Shown piece after piece: positions 1 through 12,600 of a DNA stretch of 64,000 nucleotides; position 1 is the stretch's first letter; every line of letters starts with the position of its first letter. The notes below the pieces were generated by a model that had not been told where the DNA came from, made no database searches, and worked only from the letters and a program-made list of their open reading frames with translations. Both the position numbers and the translations under genes were made by a program. The DNA comes from Mucor racemosus (Eukaryota > Mucoromycota > Mucoromycetes > Mucorales > Mucoraceae): contig JAPEHQ010000006.1 in NCBI GenBank assembly GCA_027405735.1, positions 1,178,001 through 1,242,000 of the forward strand. The letters run 5' to 3'.

Positions 1-1
1 T

Positions 2-151
2 CGTATGCAGTATTTGGAGGAATACGATGAAAAGGAAGCTGAAAATTCCAAATTGGACATTTTTTGTGAAACGAATCCAGCTGTGATAGCGGCGATTGAA
101 TTGAAAACAACCACCAAAAGCATCAAACCTGATGCCTTCAACTATGATTAA
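2..151 (+). CDS. C-terminal end of an unidentified protein (partial)
   Basis: An open frame enters from the left edge and runs 49 codons to a TAA. The peptide is mixed and charged (Glu/Lys-rich start, then a run of small and hydrophobic residues, ending Phe-Asn-Tyr-Asp), which looks like a normal soluble C-terminus. No family is recognised from this piece. The 5' part lies outside the window, so it could also be a chance frame. Confidence 0.45.
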   Translation, partial: RMQYLEEYDEKEAENSKLDIFCETNPAVIAAIELKTTTKSIKPDAFNYD

Positions 152-587
152 ATTGGCATCAGAGCATTGAAGAATGAACCAAATATCAAAAATAGGCTGC
201 TTAAAACCATATTGTTATAATAGTGTAGCATGTGAAAGAATAAAAAACGATAGAAATGCTGTTTAAATTGAAAGAAATATAAAAACGGCAATATTTTCCA
301 AATTTGACGTTTATCATTTCTAATTTTTAATAGATTATTTATGTAGTTTTCAGCATGAATTGATGATTATTTTGACTTGAAGTAATCTGCCGAAATAACT
401 ATATCACTCTCTTTTATTTTTGTTTGCACATTTTAAACGCAAGCTTGTGTACAAAACAACTTTTACAAGAACAAACGTCCGTTTTGAAATGAAATTCTGG
501 CATTTAAAAAGTAGCAAACACGCACACACGCACACCACAGACTTTTTGGATTGAAATTTTTTGTAATATTTTGATCACCTTTCTCTT

Positions 588-600
588 TAAAAATATAAAC
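588..600 (+). promoter_or_regulatory. TATA-like element before the small two-exon gene
   Basis: TTTAAAAATATAAAC-like sequence lies about 25-35 bp before the ATG at 625, followed by a pyrimidine-rich stretch. The same layout (TATA-like box, T/C-rich leader, ATG) precedes several sure genes in this window. Functional assignment is inference. Confidence 0.35.
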
Positions 601-624
601 TTTTTTTCTTTCTTTTTTTGAAAA

Positions 625-970
625 ATGTATTGTATGCGATATTTCGTTCCTTTGCTTTTATTACCATTTCCCGATGCTCCACCAATCTTTGTTATTCTAT
701 TTTTGATTTCATTTTTCCTTCATCAAAAACCATGGTAATTTTAATAATCTTAATATATCAACGTAGCAACTAAACATATCCAAATATAGCATTTATTGCA
801 CATTATTATTAATAGCTTTATTTTCTTCGACTTGTTATTGGGGTCAAGGTAGATGTTGGATTGATTTACAGCAAAATAGATTGTTTGACGTTCGACAAGA
901 CTCCAACGCAACCTTTGGACAAGGAGAGGGTTGGTGGAATTGGAAAATCACCTTGCCTATAGGACAATAA
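625..970 (+). CDS. Candidate small membrane or secreted protein, Trp/Cys-containing, two exons
   Basis: Proposed exons are 625-734 and 790-970, giving 96 aa. The 55-nt intron has GTAATT at its 5' end and TATAG at its 3' end, and the phase (2+1) joins two open frames exactly. Its length is typical of this window. The N-terminal half is strongly hydrophobic (residues about 5-32 and 37-50: two membrane segments, or a long signal region). The C-terminal part is polar with CYWGQGRCW, an Asn-Ala-Thr glycosylation sequon and GWWNWK. A TATA-like box and a pyrimidine-rich leader precede the ATG. No family is recognised. The start could be wrong, because residues 37-50 alone look like a signal peptide. 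Confidence 0.45.
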
Positions 971-2859
971 TGAATTTCATAAAATGAAAGAAGAAAATCA
1001 ACATTTATTTAGAGACAAATTAATTGTATTATGTATATTATCGATTCATTTATATAATGAAGAAAAAAAAACCACCCCCACAGCAATAGCAAATCGCAAA
1101 AAATCCCAACACGCATTACAATACCCATACGTATTTTCCCTCTCCCTCTAAATCTCTTTACGCACATACCGCATATACACATATATATAAATATATATAT
1201 ATATATAAAATATCAATTCAACGCCACATGTTCTTTGATCACGTTCTTGTTTTCTTTTTTTCTTTTCTTGTTAATGAACAACCTTTTACTCAAACGATGT
1301 TGCACCAAAAAAAAAAAAAAAAAAAAAAATCAAGTTGTTGTACTCTTTAGTCGCATATTTTCTCGAAAAGAGCACTTGTAAAAAACTTGATGCACGTATA
1401 ATTGAGGGATGAAAACCAATACTTTTAGAGGTTATTGACATTCGTAACATGCTATAAGCCAGTACATCCGAGCTTTCAATTCTAAACGAATATTACATCT
1501 ACCCAAAATAGAGCACATTGGGTTTCAAACGTGTATTTCAATTCAATTGGAATTGAATATTGAGCTTTAACACAACAACTGTGGCCAACAAAACAACTTT
1601 TTTTTTTGTAGTTTCTAGATGTAGAATGTCAACAAACCGAGAATCAAGTCATTGAATGCATTTAATATTATCCAAAGGATGCATACCGCATATTAAATGT
1701 TCATAATTTAAAGAAATTGGCCTAAATCAGTAACTTAAATGTTAGATTACATCAGTTTGAGGTCATGTCTAGCACTCAAAAGCATACCAAACGAATGCTA
1801 CAGTTCAATAGACTTGATTCAATGTATCTTTGCAATTTTCCGTAGATCAAAATTTCAACTCGAATTTTGCCTTACCATACCTCGTCCAAAATCTCAATTT
1901 CCGCAAATTTCAATTTTTCACACGAAAAACGGGGTTTTTTACTAAGGTATTTACTGAGGTTATATGACTTAAATAATGTCAGCTTTATGGTGGTAGTGTT
2001 TATTTTGAGTCTATATGCCAATTTTTTTGATATTTTTTAGGAAAACTGAAATCGTGGTTTATCAAATATATCTAAAGATTTTATGACAAAAAAAAACAAA
2101 AATTAAAATTTCAATTTATGCATTAAGTTAAATTACATAGCTTTACTTATCTTAGTTTTGAAGCTTTAATATTTTCTTTCTGTTGTAAAAATTCTTTAAT
2201 GCTATTTTTTTTTTTAAGAAAATTCAAATTGGACTAGAAATATTGCTGCTGCCAGTTTGTAATTAAAACGCCGCAATTATTGCATTTTTCATTGTTTTGT
2301 CTTTTTTTCATGGAATTATTACTACAAAAGCATAATCAAGTAAATAATTTGAGTAATGTGCTGTTTTTTTAGAGAAAATTAAATGAAATAATTTTGGATA
2401 TACGTTAATATTGCACATTCTGCATTTAGAAAATGTTAAAAAAAAAAAAGCGATGGCCAAAACTATTGAATTATGAGATATGAATTCACGCTTAAAACCC
2501 AATATAATCTCATTGTAAAACTGGAAAATGTATTGGCTTAAAGTATATTTTAAAAGCCAATAGTCTCTACATGGTTCTATTGGATCAGAGAACCCCATCC
2601 ATCACTGTGTTTTAGTAAATTGTTACCATTATTCAGGTACAGAAAAGCCATGTCGTCCTATAACAGCTAAATTTTTTCAAGACAGATCAGCACCACGAAG
2701 TGTATGAGAAAAAAAGAGAGCTTTTATTTCACATGAAATGCGTAAATACACACACAACTAAAGCTTATATAGATTTTGTATCACCACCTTTTTGTGTACT
2801 AATATACTTATGAGTAATTTTTCCTCTTTCTTTTTTACCTTTTTCTTCATTGCAATATA
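971..2859. other. Intergenic, AT-rich; no gene seen
   Basis: Holds a TATATA stretch (about 1180-1206), a 23-A tract (1307-1329) and AT-rich DNA. The open frame at 1739-1945 starts at an isolated ATG and has no coding character that I can recognise. The last 50 bases before 2860 are T/C-rich, like a promoter leader. Confidence 0.6.
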
Positions 2860-4309
2860 ATGAATAGTATCAGAGCCAAGCTTCGTAAATTACCACCTAC
2901 AGCAGTTATCAAATTACTGCGAAAAGTATTTTCTTTACCTGCACCAGCAGCAAGACTTATTTTAAATGACATTACAAGGGCAAGAAAATGTCATTTACCT
3001 TGGATACATCGAGTCAAATTGAATCCTCATCAAAATCAAGACTGGTCTGGATGTTGGATAGGAGAAAATGTCCAAAAATTGGATGAACAAGCATTATTAA
3101 AGCGGATCCATGAAGCGGATATAATCTTGTTTTATGTCCATGGTATGTTGTTTATGTCTCTTAATGATTTATGTATATAATATTTAAAATGTTTTAAATT
3201 AGGCGGTGGATTTCGTATTGGTAGTTGTACCATGTATATGGATACAAATATTGCATGGATTCAAGTATTAAAAGAGAAATATAATCTAAATGCTCTAGTC
3301 ATGTCAATTGATTACAAGTATGTTATTTTTTCGAGTAACTGAAAATGGAATCTATACTAAATTACATTAATAATATAGATTAGCACCTGAATACAAATAC
3401 CCAAGCCCTGTTGAAGATGTTGTTCGTGCTTATGAACATCTTATTCAAAAGTTAGGGATTAATAGTGAAAAAGTAATTGTTGTTGGCGATTCAGCTGGAG
3501 CAGCATTATCACTAGAAATGTTATTTATAACATCTGATCCAAGCATGTTTGAAATAGTGACAGAAGATGATGATAATTCCACAGAGGCTGTTCTAACAGA
3601 ATTGCCTAGACCTGCGGGTACAATTCTTATTTCTCCCTTGGTCACAGATGAAACAACATCTGAATCATGGAAGCAGAACCAAAAATATGATTACATTACA
3701 CAATACACAGCCAAAGTTATCAAAAAGGATTATTTCGAACCAGTTAAAAAAGGTCAAGAACCACAACAGCAAGTACTAGGCATTGCAAAACTCGACTCAG
3801 GATTTCAAACATTCTTGTCTCCTCAAGTATTAATGTATATTGGTAATTTAGAAGTATTGCGTGATGATGCTTTACAGTTGGCAATGAAAGCAGAACAAGA
3901 TGGTGTTGCTTGGCAGACTGTCATTGAAGATTTTGTGCATGATTGGTTCTGTGTCCGTGAAGTTGTTAAAGATAAAGAAGCATTGAAAAGAGCAGATGAT
4001 ATATTTGCTGATTTCTGTTATTCATCTATTGGAGGATCTGTGCAAAACAGACCTTATGGTAGAAGAGAATATACACCCACCCCTCGAGATAGTTTATTAG
4101 AAGCAGTAAAAGAGGAGGATTCTGATGAAGCAGATGATTATGATAGTGATTCAACCCCATCAACATCATCTATATTTGATGATTTCAGATTATCAAAACT
4201 ATCCATTTTTGAACATAGTAATAACAGTAGCAAAAGTGATGAAGTAAATATGCAAAAACCACCAACATCTTCATCATCTAAACGGTCTTCAGAGATCGTA
4301 TTTGTTTAG
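2860..4309 (+). CDS. Alpha/beta hydrolase, hormone-sensitive-lipase-like esterase
   Basis: Exons 2860-3142, 3203-3317 and 3379-4309 join in phase to 442 aa. The HSL/GDXG esterase hallmarks are present: HGGGF oxyanion motif (residues 94-98, built across intron 1), then Asp-Tyr-Lys-Leu-Ala-Pro-Glu, and GDSAG with nucleophile Ser171. A later Asp (RDDAL region) and His in VHDW are the likely rest of the triad. Such enzymes hydrolyse ester bonds of lipids, sterol acetates or small esters; the substrate cannot be told. The C-terminal 90 residues are acidic and Ser-rich and probably disordered. No signal peptide is evident, so it is probably cytosolic or lipid-droplet/ER associated (inference). The start is the first ATG after a T/C-rich leader. 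Confidence 0.88.
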
Positions 4310-4465
4310 TCTTTTTTTTTCTTCTTCTATAAACAATTAAATAATAAATAGGGGTATCATAATGTGACGTATTGGAAACCATTATGTTATCTATATGTTT
4401 ATAAACGAAACACATTGCCATTCTTCTTCTTCTCCCCTTTTTTTTTATTATTATTTTATATATAA

Positions 4466-5397
4466 ATGAGGCTTTTATTATTACTAATATCAATGATAAT
4501 GTTATATTTTCGTCAATCAGACCAAATAGATCTAGATGCCAATGAGAAAAGTTGTCAGCTATTAGATGGATTTGGTATTTTGATTCAATTTCTATTAGCG
4601 TTTACAGCATTGATAACACTGATTTACAAGAGATCTAAAGAAACTCCACAAAGACCAATGCAAATTTGGTAAGTAATATCTTATTATAATAGCATCATTT
4701 ATTTAATACTCTAATTAGGGCTTTGGATGTCAGTAAGCAATTCTTTGGTGCTGGCATGATACATTTTATAAATATTGCAATCAGTTACAATGCATCTAAG
4801 CCAACTTCCGGACCAACTACAAATCTATGTGTTTGGTATTTTCTAAATGTAGGCATTGACACTACATTTGGTGTATTATTACTTTGGTGTTGGTTCACTT
4901 TATTGATGAACGCACTGGAGAAATTTAATTTATTTCATATTGGCGAAACTGGAGATTATGGACCACCACCCTTATCCCGAATGATCTGGCCGTGGATGCG
5001 TCAAATGTCGGTATTTTTGTTGGCCGAGATCTTGACCAAGGCTTGTTTATATGAAATTGTCATTAACTCACCATGGCTATTTTGGTTAGGTGAGTTATGC
5101 ATTAGTTGGGTACAACAAGACCCAAGAACTCAGGTGGTATTTGTCATGTTGATGTAAGCAATACAAACATAGATAAATGCATTTTTATGGTATTAAGAAT
5201 TTCATAGATTCCCTTTAATCATGAATGCTATTCAATTTTGGTTAACTGATACCATTTTAAAAGTTCATCAAGATTTAAAAGATACAAACGACGATAAACA
5301 ACCTTATATTTCTACGCCAATGATTGCAGTTTTGATTGAACAAACAGAACGCACGCCTTTATTATTTCCACCTTCAAAACATCGAATGGCTTCTTGA
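4466..5397 (+). CDS. STIMATE/YPL162C-family multipass membrane protein
   Basis: Exons 4466-4668, 4719-5153 and 5208-5397 give 275 aa. The order of motifs fits the STIMATE (TMEM110) / yeast YPL162C family: a Cys-x3-Asp-Gly-Phe-Gly-Ile-x-Ile-Gln helix, an Arg-Pro-Met-Gln-Ile-Trp stretch, then LDVSKQ, GMIHF and a helix rich in Leu/Trp. Four to five membrane segments are visible. In animals STIMATE is an ER protein that assists STIM1 at ER-plasma membrane junctions; the yeast member is vacuolar. A role in calcium handling here is inference only, although the next gene is a cation/H+ exchanger. It sits 156 bp after the hydrolase and 261 bp before the exchanger on the same strand. Confidence 0.85.
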
Positions 5398-5457
5398 TTT
5401 ATATACTTTATAGATGGATTTTTGTACATACCACTTTTATACACTTGCACAACGTTG

Positions 5458-5481
5458 CTCTCTCTCTCTCTCTCTCTCTCT
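5458..5481. repeat. (CT)n tract in the promoter of the exchanger gene
   Basis: About twelve CT units, followed by a (GA)-rich tract at about 5638-5657 right before the exchanger ATG. The two are complementary and could pair in single strands, but they may simply be promoter/leader microsatellites. Confidence 0.8.
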
Positions 5482-5658
5482 TCCCCCTTCTATGTTTAAT
5501 AAATCACGGGGTTTGTTTATTGTGTGTCAGTTTTCTGAATACAACATTATAGTTTAAACCTTTTAAATATCACTTCTTTTGCTTCTTTTTTCTTCCTTTC
5601 TTTTTCCTTTTTTCCACCTCCTGAAAAAAAAACCAGAAAGAGAGAAAGAGAGAGAGAG

Positions 5659-8600
5659 ATGGAACCTTCTTCATCTGGCAGACCAATATTACAAAAGACT
5701 CGGTCAAATTCTTCATCCTTCAGAGTAAGGAGACCAAGTCGTACAACATCTAAATATGGATCCATCGTAGAGGAAAGAAGCTATCCAAATGCAAATAATA
5801 ATACGAGTGATCAAGAAGATGCAGAAGACAATGATGAAGATGATGAGCAAGAATTGGATCCATTAAATGAGCGTTTAGATCAAACGCGTCAAGGAAGTAA
5901 CCATCATTTAAGTGATAGAATGTCATTTAGTAGTCTTGATCATGAACTTACTTTAAAGGATAAACAAGATGTAAGAAACTAATATTTGCAGTGTAGCTAA
6001 TAGAGTAACACTGTATCCCCACAAATCTAGGCTATGAATACTCAACATCCTTTCGGTTTGCCGTTATGGAAACCAGCATTATACAAAAAATCTCGTTCAG
6101 TAGTTCGTAAAGCAAATAAAGCGTTGCATTCATCTCCGGCATCATCTTCCGATTGGGAACTACTAAATCCAGGAAATTTGTTATGGGCTGCTATTTTCGG
6201 TTGGTGGCTTGCACTTGTTGTGCTTCTCGTATCACTTGTCATTTCATTATGTGGTGGTCGTGCTTATGGTGTCATGTTGAGGGAATTAAGTTCCTATTTA
6301 CTTTGGCCATTTGGCCGCTATGTTGAGAGATTGGTTGAAATTACGCCTTCTATAATGAGTGATTTAGCAAGAGAAAGATCCTCAGGTCAGTCATCTGTAG
6401 TAATTGATGATGATGATCACATCGATGTCGATGATGAGGAAGGTCATCACCATCATCATCATCATAAACATAGAAAGTATAATTGGTTTCGATCTGTATT
6501 TGAAACAATCAAATTGGGACCTGTTGCATGTATTTACTATGTATTATTTTTCAGTATCATTGGTAAAATAATACACACACACACACATACATACAATACA
6601 TGAGCATTTAACCCATTTTTTTTTATATATATAAAATAGCTCCCCTTTTGTTGCTAGTATCAAGTATTTGTTGGATGTGTGTTGTTACAGTTCCAATGGC
6701 AAAACTCAATTATCTTTTGGTCCGTCATCTTAGACGCCATCCACTGAGTTTACGATTCCATTCCAAGCCATCGATTTTGACAGGTGCTCATCAACAGCCT
6801 ACCGTCATCTTATTGTGTACATACCAAGCATTGGGTTGGCAGTATTACAAATATACATACAATGGCATCAATATCATGTTTATCAATTTGATTCCGTTAG
6901 TATTCTTTGTCATTTTCGATGATTACGTCCTTAGATCACATTTCCCAGATGCATTTATCACATCTCCTCATGTCATATTTGGTTTATCTTTAGCATCTGT
7001 TATACCCTTATCATACTTTATTGGTGCTGGTGTGAGCAGTGTATCAGCTCAAAGTAGTATGGGACTAGGTGCAGTAATTAATGCAACATTTGGTAGTATT
7101 ATCGAAATTATTTTATACGCAGCTGCTTTGATGGCCGGTAAAAGTTCACTTGTAGAAGGATCTTTAATTGGTAGTATCTTGGCTGGTGTATTGTTGATGC
7201 CTGGTTTCTCAATGATTAGTGGTGCTGTTAAAAGAAAGGAGCAAAGATTCAATGCTAAAAGTGCTGGTGTAACGAGTACAATGTTGATTATGGCTATTAT
7301 TGGCGCTTTATCACCTACGTTATTTTATCAATTCTTTGGATCTGTAAGTTATATATATAAATGACACATACTACTGTATATTAATTATTACAATTAGTTT
7401 GAATTACGTTGTACAGGCTGCCCTGAACTTGCTGACCCTAACGGAAATATTGCTTGCTCACATTGTTATTATGATCAAATGAACCCATCTGAGGATCCTG
7501 TATACCAAAATAGTGTGAAGCCTTTTATGTGGATTTGTGCCGCAATCTTGCCATCTGCTTATGTAATTGGACTTTTGTTTAGTTTACATACGCATGCTGA
7601 TATGGTTTGGAAGAATCCTACTTCAACTTCAACTAAACATCCAATTGTAGAAGCACATACAGCTACTGTTGTTCATCCCCAAGGAGTATACCCTGTACAT
7701 ATTATTTCGCAAGAACAAGGTAATCCTAGTGAACAAACACCTGTCAATTCCTATAATATTCAAGGTATGTTAATGTAGTACATGATCATGCACACAAGAC
7801 AACACATTTATAAATATAATTACAAATTGATTATTCTAGCTGTCGATCCTCAATCCTTACTCAATACAAATCCAAGCAATACAACAAATGGAACTACCAC
7901 AACAACTATCTCTCAACCTTTGGCATTTGTACATGCTAAAGAACCTGAGGAAGAGGAAGAAGAAGAAGCAGCAGCAGGCCATGATTCACCTAATTGGAGT
8001 AAGTCAATGAGTTACTCGGTATTATTTGGGTGTACATTGCTGTACTCTATCATTGCAGAAATCCTTGTGCAAACAGTAGATTTAGTCATGGAAAATGTTG
8101 CAATTGATGAGAAATTCTTGGGTTTGACACTGTTTGCTCTAGTACCTAACATTACAGAATTTATGAATGCTATTTCATTTGCATTGTATGGAAACATTGT
8201 ATTAAGGTAGCCCGCCCAAAATCAACTCCTTACAACTCCCCCCTCCTTTATAATAACTAATATTCTATTCTATTTAATTAGTATGGAAATCGGTTCAGCT
8301 TATGCTTTACAAGTGTGTTTATTACAAATTCCTGCCATGGTTGCCTTTTCATTGTGGTATAATTGGGGTAAAGAAGAAGTTAAAAAGTTTACGTTCAAGT
8401 AAGTGATATGCGTAATCCAGTGGTACCAAACTGCTCAATAATTAACAACTATTAATAGCTTGATGTTCCCTCGATGGGATGTAATCTCAGTTATATTTTC
8501 TGTCTTTTTATTGACCTATACATATCAAGAAGGCAAATCAAATTACTTTAAAGGTTCCATTCTTTGTCTCAGTTATGTCGTACTGGTGGCAGGATTTTAT

Positions 8601-8660
8601 TATATACCTTCCTTTAGTAATGCATCTAATTTATATGTTGGCATTGAACCAAGAATATAA
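5659..8660 (+). CDS. Vacuolar cation/H+ exchanger, CaCA/CAX superfamily (VNX1-type)
   Basis: Seven exons (5659-5970, 6031-6562, 6640-7343, 7398-7764, 7840-8206, 8282-8398, 8459-8660) join in phase to 866 aa. After a hydrophilic acidic N-terminus comes a YccF/DUF307-like segment (GGRAYGVMLRELSSYLLWPF), then a His-rich loop, then the exchanger core. The two pseudo-symmetric repeats carry GAVINATFGSIIE and ALVPNITEFMNAISFAL, whose acidic residues are the ion-binding positions in CAX proteins. A Cys-x2-Cys plus Cys-x2-Cys group lies in the loop after the first repeat. This layout matches yeast VNX1-like Na+,K+(Ca2+)/H+ antiporters of the vacuole or endomembranes. An acidic Glu-run loop separates the two halves. 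Substrate choice is not readable from sequence. Confidence 0.9.
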
Positions 8661-9613
8661 TGATAAAGGGATTGTTTTGCGGAACCCCCTCGTTTTTTCC
8701 TTAACATTAAAAATCCGTCAAATTTATATCGTTTTTACCTCATCTTTGAAGAGTTCTTACTAGTGTTTGAAATCATAAAGTTTTAAAATTATACATTTAT
8801 AATGCACGTTAGTAAGTAAAGTATTGTCTAATATTTTTTTTCTCGAATTTGATGCATCGATTTTACTTAATCACATAGTATTCTTACTAGGTGTCACAAA
8901 ACTATACATCCGGTAAAACAATCGTTATATGTAGTTTCCATGCCTGATTCTTTGTAAAACAAAAACTATGTAACCATAGTTCAGATATTTGAGTACTCAT
9001 TTAAATGCGTTTTAGTTGAATAAAAACATTTTAAAGCATAAAAGAATTCTTTGAAAATGAAGAAGAGTATGTCCGATCTCCAACAATAGCATACGGTTCC
9101 AAGATTTAACAAGTAACGGAGTACTGGTTGCCATTACAAAATTCTAATTTTTCATGTATTACTAAATCCCCCTGCATCCATATATTCTCTCTTCACTATA
9201 GCAGTGCTCCTATAGCTTTGTATATATTTTGTTTTTTGCGTATATGGGAGGCTCCCTTCTAGTTATAATCTCCTCTCTGGCACATTTTGTCTAGATGTTG
9301 TATACACGAACCTCCCTTTTTTTTTGTGTGTTTACATGGTTTTAAAGCATTACGATCTATATTTACCATCGATTTCTTTCTTTCTTTTCTTTCACTGTAT
9401 ATCTCTTAAAATTTACATCTCTCTTTTCCTCATCTATTTTGATTTATATAATTGTATAGTCCTGTAAAAAGTAAAAAATTACTATAAAAGGATTATATAA
9501 CAACGTACATAATTTGCATGTCTATGAATTTCAATCAAAACTATTGAAAATAGACATTTGATAATAAACATATCTCAAGTAAACCCGATTGATTTCTTCT
9601 TCATTACCTAATT
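8661..9613. other. Intergenic; 3' end of exchanger and promoter of chitin synthase
   Basis: AT-rich with T/C-rich stretches at about 9318-9435 (candidate upstream region of the chitin synthase gene). No open frame with coding character was found. Confidence 0.6.
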
Positions 9614-12600
9614 ATGTCAACAACCACTTCGAATATTGTACAATTGGCAGAGATTCGATCCAACGACACCAATGTAACTGGTCAAGATGCCATTGTACGG
9701 CTATTGCAGTCTCGATTTAAAGTAGATCAGCCTTATACGCAACTAGGAGATCATAGATTAGTCGTAGTAAATCCATTTAAGCCATTAGAACTTTTAAATG
9801 ATGCAACTTTACAAGCATATGGTCAGCATGGATACAAGGATATTTCACCAGATCGATTTGCACCACCTGAGCCTCATGTTTATGATATGGCAACTCGAAT
9901 ATATTTACTTATGAGAAGAAGATCAGAAAATCAAGCAGTTTTACTGAGGTAATTATACAAAAGTGTGGTTAAATACAACGTATTAATACTATGTTTTATA
10001 GTGGAGCAACTGGATCAGGCAAATCAACTACACATCACCATTTAATAAAAGAATTGTTATACTTATCAACACATACACGAAAAGAAGAAAAGATCCAAAA
10101 TCAGATTTTAGGAGTTCACACTATTTTTGAATCATTTGGTAGTGCTGCATCCAACACGAATGAAACTGCATCTTGCCTGGGCCAATTCCAAACCTTACAG
10201 TTCAATGAACGAGGGAGGATCATTGGATGTAATACTTCCATCTTCTTGCTTGATAAATATAGAGTATCTCGTAATCATACACAGCAATATTCTATATTCT
10301 ATCAATTATTAGCAGGCACTACTACCGATGAAAAACAAGCATTGCATATCACTCATACCAATTTTAATTACCTCAAGCAACTAAATCAACGTAATACTCA
10401 ACGAGATTTAATGGGATTCAATGACATCAAAGCAGCTCTAAAAGTATGTGGTTTCAAAACAAAAACTGTGGCACAAATGTGTCAATTGTTAGCTGCTATA
10501 TTACATTTGGGAAATATTCAATTTGTTGATGGCAATAAACATTTTGTTGGCGGTGATAGTTCATTTGCTTCATTTAGCGGCCCTAATTCAACCACTAGTA
10601 ACAGCAGCAATGGTGGTGGCGGGCAAGAATCATGTCGTATAAAAAACAAGGAGATTTTGACATTGGTGGCGGCTGCTTTAGGTGTGGCAACCTCCAAGTT
10701 GGAGACTGCATTGACACACAAACTTAAATTAATTGGCAATGAGTTTTGCTCCGCATTCTTGACTACAGATACAGCCTCTCAACAGAGAGATGCTTTAGCT
10801 CACACTCTCTACTCAGTGTTAGTTTTATGGATTATGAATGTTTTGAATCAGAAATTTGACATGACAACTGCAAATTCCAATACAATTATGCGCACTATTA
10901 GTGTCCTTGATACCGCTGGATTTTTATTATCTACCAGCACAACACAACGAGGAAGTACATTTCATGATTTATGTGCCAATTATACTGTAGAACAACTCCA
11001 CAAATATACATTTGACCGTACATTTTACCCTGAATCAGCAACAAATGAAGCTTGTCGTCAAGATGGTATTTGGCCAAATCGTATACCAATTCATATCAAA
11101 ACATTTTCACCTATTCCATTATTCCACGGAACCAATAAAAACAACTTTGCTCTTATTCCATTGATGAACAAAGAATCAAAACGCTTTCAAACTTATGCGC
11201 TAGATGCTACTGATAGTAATTTGTTATCTGTTTTGTTTCAAAAGAAGAGATCTAGTCAAAACAACCCCAACAATGACTATACATCACTCTTAAATCCATC
11301 CACGCCATCTTACAGTTTTGCTATTCGACATTTTGATGATACTGTCAGTGTTGATTACTCGATTGACGGATTTTTAGAAAGCAATTTAGATTCTATTTCA
11401 CCTGATTTTATACATTTGTTTAAATACAATTGTACAAATGCCTTTGTGCATGATTTATTTGAAACCAACTCATTAGCAGGTTGGATCACAGACATTCATC
11501 CTCGAGATGAGCGTACTGTAATAAAAGCTCAATTGCCTGTATGGCCAGCATTGCCTTCCAAGAACAACAATAGTAAGAAGATAAAAGTCGAAGAAAAGAA
11601 AGAAGTGGTATTGGATGATTCTAAAAAGGTCGAGCTCGTAGATGTCAATGAAGAAAAGCATCAAGCACCTAGCGTTACTCTTCCAGCTCGAGAACCATCT
11701 CTCAAAAAGAGAAAATCAGTAGTAGTGTTGCCTTCACCCATCAGTAAAATCCAATCTGTATTTGATCAAGTTGCATACGGTGTAGAATCTCTCAAAGAAG
11801 TATTGAATACCATGTGCATTTCTGAAATTATGCATATTCGTCCCAATGATCAGCAAAAACCAGATGTATTTGATGCAGCATTTGTACAGCGTCAAATCCA
11901 AGCTTTACGTATGACAGAGCTTGCTGTACATGCTGTACATGTAGACGTCCTTTATTCCTATACACAAAAGAAATTTATGTCTAGATATAGGCAATTGATG
12001 GATACTTATCTTGAAGACGAAAACAGCAGTACAACTGATTTAGATGAAACTATTGTTGATGATGACGGTGATGATGTTCATGATAATGATGATGATCATG
12101 AAGTTAAAATGGAAACCGACGAAAGGATCGAAAAACGAAAACAACGTATTCTGTACTGGGTTCAAGTCATGCAATGGACAGATAAACAAATCAAGTTTGG
12201 TAGAAATGAGATTTGGTTGACATTTGATTTATGGAGAAACTTGGAAAACCAAGTACGTACCATGGAGAAAGAAGCTAGATTACGCGAGAAAGAAAGATTA
12301 GCTGCAATTGAGGCTGAAAAAGAAGCAAAGAGACAAGCTGCTATTGCAGCTGCATTGGAAGCAGAGGAATTTGAGGCAGCACAGCGAGCAGCAGCTGAGG
12401 CAGAAGCAGCAGCACAAGCAGCAGAAATTGCAGCTATTGCCGCTGATCGATGGTCTAGCGATAAGAACCCTTTTGATGATGATTGTCGATCTGATATGAC
12501 AAATGAAGATAATCGTACAGAAATTGAAACACATTTTGATCAATCTGGTAAACGAAGCGAATGGGGAGATGATGATTATGACTCGAGAGGATTAGCTGAA

